64,000 nt of DNA. It comes from Parapristionchus giblindavisi (Eukaryota; Nematoda; Chromadorea; Rhabditida; Diplogasteridae). The notes under the pieces were generated by a model. That model did no database searches, was not told where the DNA came from, and worked only from the letters and a program-made list of their open reading frames with translations. The DNA lies in assembly GCA_943737045.1 (NCBI GenBank), contig CALSFV010000075.1, positions 1 through 64,000 on the forward strand. The letters are read 5' to 3'. Below are positions 21,469 to 33,990 of the stretch, one piece after another. The stretch's first letter is position 1; each line of letters opens with the position of its first letter. A program made the translations under genes and the position numbers.

Positions 21469-21869
21469 GGTTTCCTACGGACACTAACAACATCCAATCC
21501 CTCGTTTTTATTAGAGAAGATTAGTCATGCATTTACTAAAATCCCAGACAAAACACAGATTTTATTGCAATGTCGATGATTGTGAAACAACTTTCTTTCT
21601 TCCTATTTACTTATTGTTTCAAAGATTTTCACATATTTTTGATGTACTATAAATTAAATTGAAAATTTAATATAAAATTTAAACTATCATTCATCGGTGC
21701 CTGTATAACCATCACGATAATTGTAACAATAAGAGCACATGTCGAAATCGCATAGATACTATCGATCGCAGTTGTTACATAAATAAAGTTTTTACTAATA
21801 GTTAGATACACTTACTACATATTAGTAAGTTAGTCGGTAGTGATTCATCGTGAAATGTTAATTGCTCGG
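21469..21869. other. Upstream of EF-hand gene; nothing identified
   Basis: An AT-rich presumed promoter region with no clear element. Confidence 0.4.
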
Positions 21870-22062
21870 TAATGCATCATTACATTTACCTTACGTGCCT
21901 CCGCCGTAACCACCTCCGTAACGAAGGAGACGTTACGGCGTAGGAACTTTCAAGGGAGTGGTACCTCTCTCAATGCCCTCTTCATCATGCACACTATTTC
22001 TCTGTTCTCTAACTACGAGAGAGCATAGACCGTTGACAAATGTGTCAGCCCCGTTAAAAGGC
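21870..22062. mobile_element. Half palindrome interrupted by a family B MITE
   Basis: 21870-21945 matches the element in the EF-hand intron (CATTACATTTACCTTACGTG). It then switches at about 21947 into a diverged family B MITE (AAGGGAGTGGTACCTCTCTC). This is consistent with nested insertion followed by loss of the far arm. Confidence 0.6.
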
Positions 22063-22193
22063 AAACAATTTTTTTTAAATGTAACGATTCGGGATTCCAC
22101 TATATTTATCACGCCATAATTGTTTGTCACATAGCATCATTTATTCATAATATTTTTTTAGCTAATGCGCGATCATTATTTAGCATCTTCTTC
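22063..22193. other. Intergenic, nothing identified
   Basis: AT-rich sequence between repeats. Confidence 0.4.
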
Positions 22194-22329
22194 TTTCAAG
22201 GCCAATTCAGTCCGGAGGGCCTAATCTCTTCTTTGGTCCAACTTTACCGCGTGATCTTGGTGGGGCGAAGCCGGTGAAACGACTGGGAACCGAACCAAGG
22301 ACAGATACCTTTACCTTTTACCTTTACCA
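22194..22329 (+). repeat. Dispersed repeat family G
   Basis: It shares TCCGGAGGGCCTAATCTCTT with 11338-11360, continues with GGCGAAGCCGGTGAAACGAC, and ends in TACCTTTACCTTTTACC. Confidence 0.6.
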
Positions 22330-22552
22330 TAGTTATTTCCACTCGATTTTTAAAAGCAAGAGATGTATTATTACCGATAAACTAGATGACCCAACTCTTT
22401 GTTAAACCTATGGCATAACCAAGTGCAATACTAACAGATTAATTATTAGTTTATCCTGGCGCACATCAGAACAACGCAACGAATTGTGCACGATATTTAT
22501 TGAACGAATGAAACTTATAAGTCACGGCAACAATTAGAATTATAATATATTG

Positions 22553-22663
22553 AAAGGGAGCGTTACCTCTCTCAATGGTATCTTCATTGTGCACACTATT
22601 TCGCTGTTCTCCAACAACGAGAGAGCATTGCGCGTCGAAGAGAACATTGAGAGAGGTTACGGT
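22553..22663. mobile_element. MITE, family B
   Basis: GAAAGGGAGCGTTACCTCTC to the inverse, central CTGTTCTCCAACAACGAGAG. Confidence 0.85.
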
Positions 22664-22850
22664 CTCGGTCGGTCGGTCGGTCGGACGGTCGGAGAGGTCT
22701 CAGTTTTGGCACTAAACCTCTGAATGGGGTTGGCTGTTCCGTTGCGGGTTGCTTGCCCACAATCGCCCCACCTCCCCTGTCTTCGAGGTAGCGGGATTAG
22801 GCAAGCCGTGGCGGTCCCGCAACCCCCGAATAGCCAACTCTACCTCTGAG
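22664..22850. repeat. (GGTC)n tract and short palindromic element
   Basis: (GGTC)n at 22667-22693 directly abuts the MITE. 22715-22757 (AACCTCTGAATGGGGTTGGC) pairs imperfectly with 22801-22850 (ATAGCCAACTCTACCTCTGA inverted). Confidence 0.6.
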
Positions 22851-23274
22851 TTTCATTTCAGTATATGTATACTCGATTTGGGTCGTAAAAATTTATCAAT
22901 GTCTTTTCAACAACGTTTTCCTAGCGAAATCATGTATGCATTGTTCATTATCCAACCAGGAATGATGATCGAACAACAATTGCGATGTATCATTATTTAA
23001 TCTTCGTTCATTCAGTCCCTTGCATAAATTACAAATCCCGGGTCGATGCGTGAAAGTTCGCGAATATTCATTGATCCATGAAAAGTATCTGAATAAGTTT
23101 ATTAAAATACTTGAATATGATCAACTTTAAAGGTGGTGTCCGAGCAATATTTTCGTGAACTAACTGTGAAGACAGAAAGATAGCAACAGATATTCTGCAT
23201 ACCTTACATAAATTAGTTTATGCTAATTTAGCTTATTGATCGCTAGAATCACGAATGAATTCATGCTTGATGTA

Positions 23275-24202
23275 CAGGGTGGGGATTAATTATGGTGACA
23301 CCATAAAAACAGAATAACTTTTTTGAAAAATATCGAGTTCCGTTCAAATGTATAACAAATAATGTTTAAACATCTGGGAATATAATAAAACAATCATTGC
23401 CCGATTCTGCCTCCATTGGTCTTGATGACGTCCTTGAGACGAGAGGGGTACGACTTTCTCACTGTACGCAGGTAGGTGGTGTTCATCTTCGATCACTCCT
23501 TCTCCAAGGATTTCTTCAGGGACTCCAGCTTTGGGTGGGGAGTAGTACAGGGCCTATCCTCCAAGGTGCCCCAGGGTGAGTATACCTGGGGCTGAGATCG
23601 GGCTAGGAGGCAGTCAATAATCTCCTAGGATGAATTCGGAAAACTGCTCCTTTCACCACGCTTAGACGATCTTTGCCTTATAAACTGGCGTTCCATCCTG
23701 ATCGGATGTCCACGAGCAGTTTCCGAAGTGGAAACGGCTCCAGGGGAGCTATGCATCCTTAACTATCTTCCCTAGGCACTCCTTGTTGATCTTGGCGCCC
23801 GGATTCACAAAAACTTTACGACGGCGAAAATCCCTGCCAAACCCATTAGTTTTTAGGGGTTTGGAGGTGGTATGAACAATCCGACCATTGTATTTAGCAG
23901 CCTGGGGGTCCGTAGTAAGCACTCGGTGACTCTGGGGGTTATAGGTGGCTTGAACGATGAACAGCTTTTCATCGGAGAACGCGAGCATGAGGGTCTGCCA
24001 TACCCGCGTACAGTGAGAGACGCTTACCCCCTCCCGTCTCAAGGACCTCATCAAGCCCAATGGAATCAGAATCGGGCAATGATTGTTTTATTGTATTCCC
24101 AGATGTTTGAAGATTATTTGGTATGCATTTGAACGGAATTCGATTTTTTTGAAAAAAGATATTCCGTTTTTTATGGTGTCACAATAATTAATCCCCACCC
24201 TG
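23275..24202 (-). mobile_element. Tc1/mariner-type element, 928 bp, TA duplication, empty site known
   Basis: The ends are CAGGGTGGGGATTAATTATG and its inverse, flanked on both sides by TA (23273-23274, 24203-24204). The duplicate at 60812-61620 has a single TA at the matching point (CTTGATGTACATGCAAAG in inverse), which fixes the borders exactly. The inverted arms are long, about 200-215 bp (to about 23490 and from about 23990), beyond normal Tc1 ends. The middle holds a transposase remnant. Confidence 0.9.
23749..24060 (-). pseudogene. Tc1/mariner transposase remnant
   Basis: An open frame of 103 codons in the element above. It contains LAFSDEKLFIVQATYNPQSH, then a segment that starts with VFVNPGAKINKECLGKIV near its end. 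These match the transposase region around the second catalytic acidic residue (FSDEK.F..... YN.Q..R) and the later VF.. G.KIN..CY block of the DD-transposase family. The stretch between them, which should hold the MVWGGI motif, is shortened. The first and third catalytic acids are not in view, so this is not an active enzyme. Its N-terminal part lies in the inverted arm, so that piece also reads inverted at 23397-23490. Confidence 0.75.
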
Positions 24203-24480
24203 TACATGCAAAGGCGCGAAATTTTGAAAAGTTCAGCAATAGGTTTCGAACCCGCGACGTTACGCTTAATTTTGATAATAGGAAAGTTCAGCAATAGGTT
24301 TCGAACCCGCGACGTTACGGTCGTGCTAGTTTCTTGCATATCACTTGTCTCTTGCATAGAAGATATGTTATACATTTGCATAGACATTCGAGGGCCTCCA
24401 TCTTTAAGGCCAATTAAGGGGTGTTTTAAGGCAAAGAGTTCACTGGAGTATTGACACAAATATTTAAAACAACTGTAAAC

Positions 24481-25557
24481 CTGAGATATTTCTCTTTATT
24501 TTCCATCAATGAATAGAGAAACTGTGCAAGTTGTTCGGGACTTTCAATGTCTTCTGCGGCAATGTACGAATCAGAAGGAAAATGTGACAAAATCATCTGA
24601 AAGCTGTGTCTCATTACGTATAATATCGACTTTTATTTTTTTAATCATACACTATATATAAAACAGAATGGTCGTCCGTTTGTTCAGACCACGCCCCTCT
24701 TCTCTCTCTCTCTCTCTTGCTCTCGCACTCTCTCTCTGCTTCGTCTTGTCGGAGCACACGGCTGGTATTATGTATTTCAGAGAATCGGTTTAAAAGTCAC
24801 ATACATTAAAGGGAGCCTAACCTCACTCAATGGTCTCTTCATTGCGCTCACTATTTTCCTGTTCTCTAACAACGAGAGAGCATTGCGCGTCGAAGAGACC
24901 ATTGAGTGAGGTTACGCTCCCTTTAAGGATATTAAATGAGATTAAGATGTTGGTTACCTTTCGCGATAAAACAATTTGAATTGTGAAACTCAAGAAGTAG
25001 TTTAACTGCAAATAATATTTCTTAAAATCAAAACAAAAATCATTTCCCCACTTTTTCCGAGAAGAATTCCGGGCAAACGGTATTCACAAATGACAAATAG
25101 AAAAAAATAATCTTCGACATTGGATGATTCAACTTCTGTTTCTAACTTGCCACACTTTCCTTAATTATTTACATTATATATATTGTACAAAAAATATCGT
25201 TTAACCCTATAATTTAATTTAATTTAATTTAATTTAAATTATTTGAAGTCTTTTCTGCTCTGGCAACACTGCGTCGCACACAAAAGAAAATAGAGATTTA
25301 TTTAAAGAAAGACTGTAAAAATACTCAAAAAGGCATAGAGAATTCATAAAATCAATATTTATCAAGCACTGTGGTGTGCTGGGATATGGTTGTTAGTCAT
25401 TGCAAGTGCATTATTCATAGTCTCGGTACAAACCTATGATGGTGATATTGATGTATTTGCTGAGTTCAGTAACGTACTCTTCTCGCTTTGAATCAGTCTT
25501 GCAATGGGAAACTTTCCATAACACGACAAACTTTTTCTTCTTCCATACTTCTTCAAC
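24481..25557 (-). pseudogene. GT10 alpha-1,3-fucosyltransferase-like gene, incomplete (3 exons seen)
   Basis: Exon A (25434-25557) encodes KKKKFVVLWKVSHCKTDSK and REEYVTELSKYINITII, matching the GT10 stretch (VAW.VSNC....R..YV..L.KYI.VDI.G). Exon B (24958-25005) encodes KLLLEFHNSNCFIAK, the donor-binding FENSNC motif with His for the usual Glu or Ser position. Exon C (24481-24596) encodes SDSYIAAEDIESPEQLAQFL and a following N-K-E-K-Y-L, the C-terminal SYI..DF.SP..LA..L block. Each exon has AG and GT borders. GT10 enzymes are Golgi type II membrane proteins that transfer fucose from GDP-fucose. Exon phases do not join B to C. The pieces between A and B (Cys-rich) and B and C (TEK..NAL..G.VPVV) were not found, nor was the N-terminal membrane anchor. 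Introns hold MITEs. A degraded gene is likely; undetected short exons are possible. Confidence 0.7.
24806..24926. mobile_element. MITE, family B, between fucosyltransferase exons B and C
   Basis: TTAAAGGGAGCCTAACCTCA to the inverse. Nearly identical to 621-740, so it may be a recent arrival. Confidence 0.9.
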
Positions 25558-25569
25558 CTAGATGAGACA

Positions 25570-25790
25570 TACTTTTATTGGTATACCGCAAGATAATTTT
25601 ACTCTCGTCATCTCGTATACAATGAAAGCGAGAGAGTGTGACCAGAGCGGAAAGTTTCAAATTATCTTGGGGTGTCGATTTAAAGATACACCCCGAGCCA
25701 AATTGAAGCTCTCTCCGCCCTGTTGTTATCTTTGTCGAAGAGAAAGTGCCGCACGAGCGGAGAGCTCTTGTGTCCATGAAGGCTTTTAGC
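25570..25790. mobile_element. Two tandem family A MITEs
   Basis: Copy 1 runs about 25577-25682 and copy 2 about 25682-25785, abutting at TTTAAAGATACACCCCGAGC. Both retain part of the CTCTCGTAGACAAAGA-type centre. Confidence 0.7.
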
Positions 25791-25822
25791 TTGGATTTGA
25801 GTATGGTATGATTTTTTTATGA

Positions 25823-26157
<335 letters not shown>

Positions 26158-26898
26158 TGTATATACGGAGCTCCATATATATATACGGGGCTCCGTATAT
26201 ATAAGGAGCTCCGTATATATACGGAGCTCCTTATATATATGGAGCTCCGTATATATGTGAGGCTCCGTATATATAAGGGGCTCCTTATATATACGGAGCT
26301 CCATATATATATGTAGCCCCTTATATATACGGAGCTCCGTATATATAAGGAGCCCCTTATATATACGGAGCTCCGTATATAAAAGGGGCTCCATATATAT
26401 AAGGGGCTCCTTATATATACGGAGCTCCGTATATATAAGGGGCTCCATATATATACGGAGCTCCGTATATATAAGGGGCTCCATATATATAAGGGGCTCC
26501 GTATATATACGGAACTCCGTATATATAAGGGGCTCCATATATATAAGGAGTTCCGTATATATAAGGAGCTCCATATATATAAGGAGCTCCATATATATAA
26601 GGAGCTCCATATATATAAGGGGCTCCATATATATATAAGGGGCTCCATATATATATATGGAGTTCCGTATATATAAGGAGCTCCATATATATAAGGGGCT
26701 CCATATATATAAGGGGCTCCATATATATAAGGGGCTCCGTATATATAAGGGGCTCCATATATATAAGGGGCCCCTTATATATACGGAGCCCCTTATATAT
26801 ATGGAGCTCCGTATATATAAGGGGCTCCTTATATATATGGAGCCCCTTATATATATGGAGCCCCTTATATATACGGAGTTCCGTATATATAAGAGAGC
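26158..26898. repeat. 18-bp palindromic satellite, block 1
   Basis: Units of 18 bp: an 8-bp GC block (GGAGCTCC, GGAGCCCC, GGGGCTCC, GGAACTCC or GGAGTTCC) followed by a 10-bp spacer of form N-TATATATA-N. Units occur in both orientations. ORFs through all blocks of this satellite, up to more than 1100 codons, are by-products of the period and appear on both strands alike. Confidence 0.97.
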
Positions 26899-27388
26899 CT
26901 GTCTGAGGGAACTCACATATGAGGTGACATAGCGAAAAATAAATTTTTCTGTTTGATGTGGAATAAAATAGTGCACTGCCAGGCGACCTCAGCCACACAT
27001 ATGAGAAAGTTTGATTTTGTGTCTGAAGGTTGCTGTAGGCGAAAATGTTCGGTAGGTCGAAAAAATTATTTCGGTTCCCAAGCATCCGATCGACACGTGA
27101 GTGGTTCCGATCGATTCCTCATGCGAATACAAGCAACTTTTACTCCGATCACTTTTTAATCCGGACTTCGAAGAATCGAGTTATAACGAAAATATACTTT
27201 TGAAAATTAATTACTATGCGACGGTTCTCTAGAAGGAAGAAATTAAATTTGTTTAAATCGTTCTACATTTAATAAACTACCTTATATTAAAAATATGAAG
27301 ACAAACAAACCTGGTCAAATTTGGTCACGAAAGCAAAATATGATAGCAACTCAGTGAAAAAACTCACTTCACGATCCTTTGTGCACTT
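26899..27388. other. Non-satellite island, left part
   Basis: A unique-looking 300 bp, then 27212-27380, which is repeated directly at 27600-27773 with many differences (shared TCTCTAGAAGGAA, TTAAATCGTTCTACAT, ACGAAAGCAAAATATGA). No gene recognised. Confidence 0.6.
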
Positions 27389-28261
27389 GTCATACTGTAG
27401 ACACCTGTCTCTTTTCACGGCTCTATGCCCGGCCTCTCTTATAGGTTTAATTTATTTTGTTTTTACTTGTTCATTATTTAAAATTAAAACACACAATAGG
27501 GAAAAAACATTTTTTTAAACAGAATAAATTGCGCAAGAATAAAACAATTAATGGGGCCGTGTATAGAGCCGTGGATAATACAATATGACAGGGCACCAAT
27601 TGCTATAGAACATTTCTCTAGAAGGAAAAAAAAATTAAATATGCTTAAATCGTTCTACATATAATACCAACCCTTATATTTAAAAAAAAATGTAGACTAA
27701 TAAACGAGGTCAAGTTTGTATACGAAAGCAAAATATGACAGTGACTCAGCCTAAGACTACTTCACGATAATATTTTGGTGCTATCTCACTCTGGTGTTGA
27801 AATCCATGCATGATCACGGATACAAGTATAATCATGCATGGTTCGACAATAAATGCATGATCATGCATGGGATATACACGGTTCGAGATCATACATGTCT
27901 CTTCAATGATCATGCATGGATTTTCCGTGATCTTGAATGGAGTCTCAGAATCCATGCATGATCAGGGATAACCCATGCATGATTCGAGTATTTTCCATGC
28001 TAGATCATGCCATTAATTGCTCGAATTTTACTTGAATCATGCATAGATTCAAACACCGGAGCATATTGTTTTATTCACGGCTCTATACCCGGCTCCATTA
28101 ATTGCTTTATTCTTGCTTAATTTTTTTCTGTTTAAAAAATGTTTTTTCCCTATTGTGTGTTTTAATTTTAAATAATGAACAAGTAAAAACAAAATAAATT
28201 AAACCTATAAGAGAGGCCGGGCATAGAGCCGTGAAAAGAGACAGGTGTCTACAGTATGACA
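27389..28261. mobile_element. TIR element of 873 bp within the satellite
   Basis: The ends TGTCATACTGTAGACACCTG and its inverse lead into arms of about 200 bp. The outer 130 bp of the arms pair essentially without mismatch and include ATAGAGCCGTG and ACACACAATAGGGAAAAAAC. The right end touches the satellite directly. The centre holds the repeated 180-bp segment (27600-27773) and the ATCATGCATG cluster. No transposase was seen, so it is non-autonomous. Confidence 0.85.
27806..28040. repeat. Cluster of ATCATGCATGG motifs
   Basis: About ten copies in both orientations of CATGCATGATC/GATCATGCATG at irregular spacing of about 15-35 bp. The motif is itself palindromic. Confidence 0.85.
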
Positions 28262-31200
28262 TATATATATGGAGTTCCGTATATATAAGGAGCTCCATAT
28301 ATATAAGGAGCTCCATATATATATGGAGCACCTTATATATACGGAGTTCCGTATATATAAGGAGTTCCGTATATATAAGGAGCTCCATATATATATATGG
28401 AGCCCCTTATATATACGGAGCCCCTTATATATATGGAGCTCCGTATATATATGGAGCTCCGTATATATAAGGGGCTCCTTATATATATGGAGCCCCTTAT
28501 ATATATATGGAGCCCCTTATATATACGGAGCTCCATATATATAAGGAGCTCCATATATATATGGAGCCCCTTATATATACGGAGCCCCTTATATATATGG
28601 AGCTCCGTATATATAAGGGGCTCCTTATATATATGGAGCCCCTTATATATATGGAGCCCCTTATATATATGGAGCCCCTTATATATACGGAGCCCCTTAT
28701 ATATACGGAACTCCGTATATATAAGGGGCTCCTTATATATATGGAGCCCCTTATATATACGGAGCCCCTTATATATACGGAGCCCCTTATATATATGGAG
28801 CCCCTTATATATATGGAGCCCCTTATATATACGGAGCCCCTTATATATATGGAGCTCCGTATATATAAGGAGTTCCGTATATATAAGGGGCTCCATATAT
28901 ATATGGAGCTCCTTATATATAAGGAGCTCTATATATATATGGAGCCCCTTATATATACGGAGTTCCGTATATATAAGGAGTTCTGTATATATAAGGAGCT
29001 CCATATATATAAGGAGCTCCATATATATATGGAGCCCCTTATATATATGGAGCCCCTTATATATACGGAGTTCCGTATATATAAGGAGCTCCATATATAT
29101 AAGGAGCTCCATATATATATATATATATATGGAGCCCCTTATATATACGGAGCCCCTTTTATATATGGAGCCCCTTATATATATGGAGCCCCTTATATAT
29201 ATGGAGCTCCATATATATAAGGAGCTCCATATATATAAGGAGCTCCATATATATAAGGGGCTCCATATATATAAGGGGCTCCATATATATAAGGAGTTCC
29301 GTATATATAAGGAGTTCCGTATATATAAGGAGCTCCATATATATAAGGAGCTCCATATATATATGGAGCCCCTTATATATATGGAGCCCCTTATATATAC
29401 GGAGTTCCGTATATATAAGGAGCTCCATATATATAAGGAGCTCCATATATATATATATATATGGAGCCCCTTATATATACGGAGCCCCTTTTATATATGG
29501 AGCCCCTTATATATATGGAGCCCCTTATATATATGGAGCCCCTTATATATATGGAGCTCCTTATATATAAGGAGCTCCATATATATACGGAGTTCCGTAT
29601 ATATAAGGGGCTCCATATATATAAGGGGCTCCATATATATAAGGGGCTCCGTATATATAAGGGGCTCCGTATATATAAGGGGCTCCATATATATATGGAG
29701 CCCCTTATATATACGGAGTTCCGTATATATACGGAGTTCCGTATATATAAGGAGCTCCATATATATACGGAGTTCCGTATATATAAGGAGCTCCATATAT
29801 ATAAGGGGCTCCATATATATAAGGGGCTCCATATATATAAGGGGCTCCGTATATATAAGGGGCTCCGTATATATAAGGGGCTCCTTATATATATATGGAG
29901 CCCCTTATATATACGGAGCCCCTTGTATATACGGAACTCCGTATATATAAGGGGCTCCTTATATATATGGAGCCCCTTATATATACGGAGCCCCTTATAT
30001 ATACGGAGCCCCTTATATATATGGAGCCCCTTATATATATGGAGCCCCTTATATATACGGAGCCCCTTATATATATGGAGCTCCGTATATATATGGAGCT
30101 CCGTATATATAAGGGGCTCCTTATATATATATGTATATATAAGGGGCTCCATATATATATGGAGCTCCTTATATATATGGAGCTCCGTATATATAAGGGG
30201 CTCCATATATATACGGAACTCCGTATATATACGGAACTCCGTATATATAAGGGGCTCCATATAAATATGGAGCTCCGTATATATACGGAGTTCCGTATAT
30301 ATAAGGGGCTCCTTATATATATGGAGCCCCTTATATATACGGAGCTCCATATATATAAGGGGCTCCGTATATATAAGGTGCTCCATATATATATGGAGCT
30401 CCTTATATATATGGAGCTCCGTATATATAAGGGGCTCCATATATATAAGGGGCTCCATATATATAAGGGGCTCCATATATATAAGGGGCTCCATATATAT
30501 AAGGAGCCCCTTATATATACGGAGCTCCATATATATAAGGGGCTCCGTATATATAAGGGGCTCCATATATATATGGAGCTCCTTATATATACGGAACTCC
30601 GTATATATACGGAGCTCCATATTTATATGGAGCCCCTTATATATACGGAGTTCCGTATATATACGGAGTTCCGTATATATAAGGAGCTCCATATATATAC
30701 GGAGTTCCGTATATATAAGGAGCTCCATATATATAAGGGGCTCCATATATATAAGGGGCTCCATATATATAAGGAGCCCCTTATATATACGGAGCTCCAT
30801 ATATATAAGGAGCTCCATATATATATGGAGCCCCTTATATATACATATATATATATATAAGGAGCCCCTTATATATACGGAGCTCCATATATATATACGG
30901 AGCTCCATATATATAAGGGGCTCCGTATATATAAGGGGCTCCATATATATAAGGGGCTCCATATATATAAGGGGCTCCGTATATATAAGGGGCTCCGTAT
31001 ATATAAGGGGCTCCATATATATAAGGAGCCCCTTATATATACGGAGTTCCGTATATATAAGGGGCTCCGTATATATAAGGGGCTCCATATATATAAGGGG
31101 CTCCATATATATAAGGGGCTCCATATATATAAGGAGCCCCTTATATATACGGAGCTCCATATATATAAGGGGCTCCGTATATATAAGGGGCTCCATATAT

Positions 31201-31603
31201 ATATATGGAGCTCCTTATATAAATGGAGCTCCGTATATATAAGGGGCTCCATATATATATACGGGGCTCCATATATATAAGGAGCCCCTTATATATACGG
31301 AGCTCCATATATATACGGAGCTCCATATATATAAGGGGCTCCGTATATATAAGGGGCTCCATATATATATATGGAGCTCCTTATATATACGGAACTCCTT
31401 ATATATACGGAACTCCGTATATATAAGGGGCTCCATATATATATGGAGCTCCTTATATATAAGGAGCTCCATATATATATGGAGCCCCTTATATATACGG
31501 AACTCCGTATATATAAGGGGCTCCATATATATATGGAGCTCCTTATATATATGGAGCTCCTTATATATACGGAACTCCATATATATAAGGGGCTCCATAT
31601 ATA
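28262..31603. repeat. 18-bp palindromic satellite, block 2
   Basis: The same unit as block 1. Spacer length variants of 12-24 bp of TA occur (for example about 29110-29130 and 29448-29462), and one TCTATATA variant near 28928. Confidence 0.97.
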
Positions 31604-31738
31604 TTTTTACATTTTACATTTAAACAACTTTATCAGCATTTGGATGTTATTCTAGCTGGGTCGCCATTAGGGTTCTCCATCGAGTCCGATCGTGTCTTGC
31701 TATTTGCATGAATTGAGGACCAGCGACCTTTACGAATT
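31604..31738 (-). mobile_element. Non-LTR-like 3' end fragment in the satellite, copy 1
   Basis: On the minus strand it reads CTCAATTCATGCAAATAGC ... GCTGATAAAGTTGTTTAAAT and ends with ATGTAAAATGTAAAAA, a tail-like repeat. It is the same sequence as 33991-34130, 2388 bp away, and related to 11695-11935. Confidence 0.6.
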
Positions 31739-33990
31739 ATATATATAAGGGGCTCCATATATATATGGAGCCCCTTATATATATGGAGCCCCTTATATAT
31801 ACGGAGTTCCGTATATATAAGGAGTTCCGTATATATAAGGAGCTCCATATATATAAGGAGCTCCATATATATAAGGAGCTCCATATATATATGGAGCCCC
31901 TTATATATACGGAGCCCCTTATATATATGGAGCTCCGTATATATATGGAGCTCCGTATATATAAGGGGCTCCTTATATATATGGAGCCCCTTATATATAT
32001 GGAGCCCCTTATATATACGGAGCTCCATATATATAAGGAGCTCCATATATATATGGAGCCCCTTATATATACATATATATATAAGGAGCCCCTTATATAT
32101 ACGGAGCTCCATATATATATACGGAGCTCCATATATATAAGGGGCTCCGTATATATAAGGGGCTCCATATATATAAGGGGCTCCATATATATAAGGGGCT
32201 CCGTATATATAAGGGGCTCCGTATATATAAGGGGCTCCATATATATAAGGAGCCCCTTATATATACGGAGTTCCGTATATATAAGGGGCTCCGTATATAT
32301 AAGGGGCTCCATATATATAAGGGGCTCCATATATATAAGGAGCCCCTTATATATACGGAGCTCCATATATATAAGGGGCTCCGTATATATAAGGGGCTCC
32401 ATATATATATATGGAGCTCCTTATATAAATGGAGCTCCGTATATATAAGGGGCTCCATATATATATAAGGGGCTCCATATATATAAGGAGCCCCTTATAT
32501 ATACGGAGCTCCATATATATACGGAGCTCCATATATATAAGGGGCTCCGTATATATAAGGGGCTCCATATATATATGGAGCTCCTTATATATAAGGAGCT
32601 CCATATATATATGGAGCCCCTTATATATACGGAGCCCCTTATATATATGGAGCTCCGTATATATAAGGGGCTCCTTATATATATGGAGCCCCTTATATAT
32701 ATGGAGCCCCTTATATATACGGAGCCCCTTATATATATGGAGCCCCTTATATATATATGGAGCCCCTTATATATATGGAGCTCCTTATATATACGGAACT
32801 CCATATATATATGGAGCCCCTTATATATATGGAGCCCCTTATATATATGGAGCTCCTTATATATATGGAGCTCCTTATATATATGGAGCTCCTTATATAT
32901 ATGGAGCTCCTTATATATAAGGAGCTCCATATATATAAGGGGCTCCATATATATAAGGGGCTCCATATATAAAAGGGGCTCCGTATATATAAGGGGCTCC
33001 ATATATATATATATATGGAGCTCCTTATATATACGGAGCCCCTTATATATACGGAACTCCGTATATATAAGGGGCTCCTTATATATATGGAGCCCCTTAT
33101 ATATACGGAGCTCCATATATATAAGGGGCTCCGTATATATAAGGGGCTCCATATATATATGGAGCTCCTTATATATATGGAGCTCCGTATATATAAGGGG
33201 CTCCATATATATAAGGGGCTCCATATATATAAGGGGCTCCATATATATAAGGAGCCCCTTATATATACGGAGCTCCATATATATAAGGGGCTCCGTATAT
33301 ATAAGGGGCTCCATATATATATGGAGCTCCTTATATATATGGAGCTCCGTATATATAACGGGCTCCATATATATAAGGGGCTCCATATATATAAGGAGCC
33401 CCTTATATATACGGAGCTCCATATATATAAGGAGCTCCATATATATATGGAGCCCCTTATATATACATATATATATATATATAAGGAGCCCCTTATATAT
33501 ACGGAGCTCCATATATATATACGGAGCTCCATATATATAAGGGGCTCCGTATATATAAGGGGCTCCATATATATAAGGGGCTCCATATATATAAGGGGCT
33601 CCGTATATATAAGGGGCTCCGTATATATAAGGGGCTCCATATATATAAGGAGCCCCTTATATATACGGAGTTCCGTATATATAAGGGGCTCCGTATATAT
33701 AAGGGGCTCCATATATATAAGGGGCTCCATATATATAAGGAGCCCCTTATATATACGGAGCTCCATATATATATACGGAGCTCCATATATATAAGGGGCT
33801 CCGTATATATAAGGTGCTCCATATATATATATGGAGCTCCTTATATATACGGAACTCCTTATATATACGGAACTCCGTATATATAAGGGGCTCCATATAT
33901 ATATGGAGCTCCTTATATATAAGGAGCTCCATATATATATGGAGCCCCTTATATATACGGAACTCCGTATATATAAGGGGCTCCATATAT
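31739..33990. repeat. 18-bp palindromic satellite, block 3
   Basis: The same unit. A TACATATATATATA spacer variant lies near 32071 and 33465. Confidence 0.97.

Larger units (their letters stand above)
22924..24657 (-). repeat. Inverted duplicate of 60812-61620
   Basis: The outer parts (22924-23272 and 24205-24657) are the near-identical reverse complement of 60812-61620. The 930-bp excess here is the Tc1-type element at 23275-24202. It contains exon C of the fucosyltransferase-like gene. Within it a segment of about 45 bp (CGCGGGTTCGAAACCTATTG) occurs twice in tandem. Confidence 0.9.

Noticed and set aside
24606..24800. Missing fucosyltransferase exon (a reading LKYIIPAVCSD near 24755-24785, minus)
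   Set aside because: It slightly resembles the VPVV region of GT10 enzymes, but no AG acceptor precedes it in a usable frame and the match is too short.
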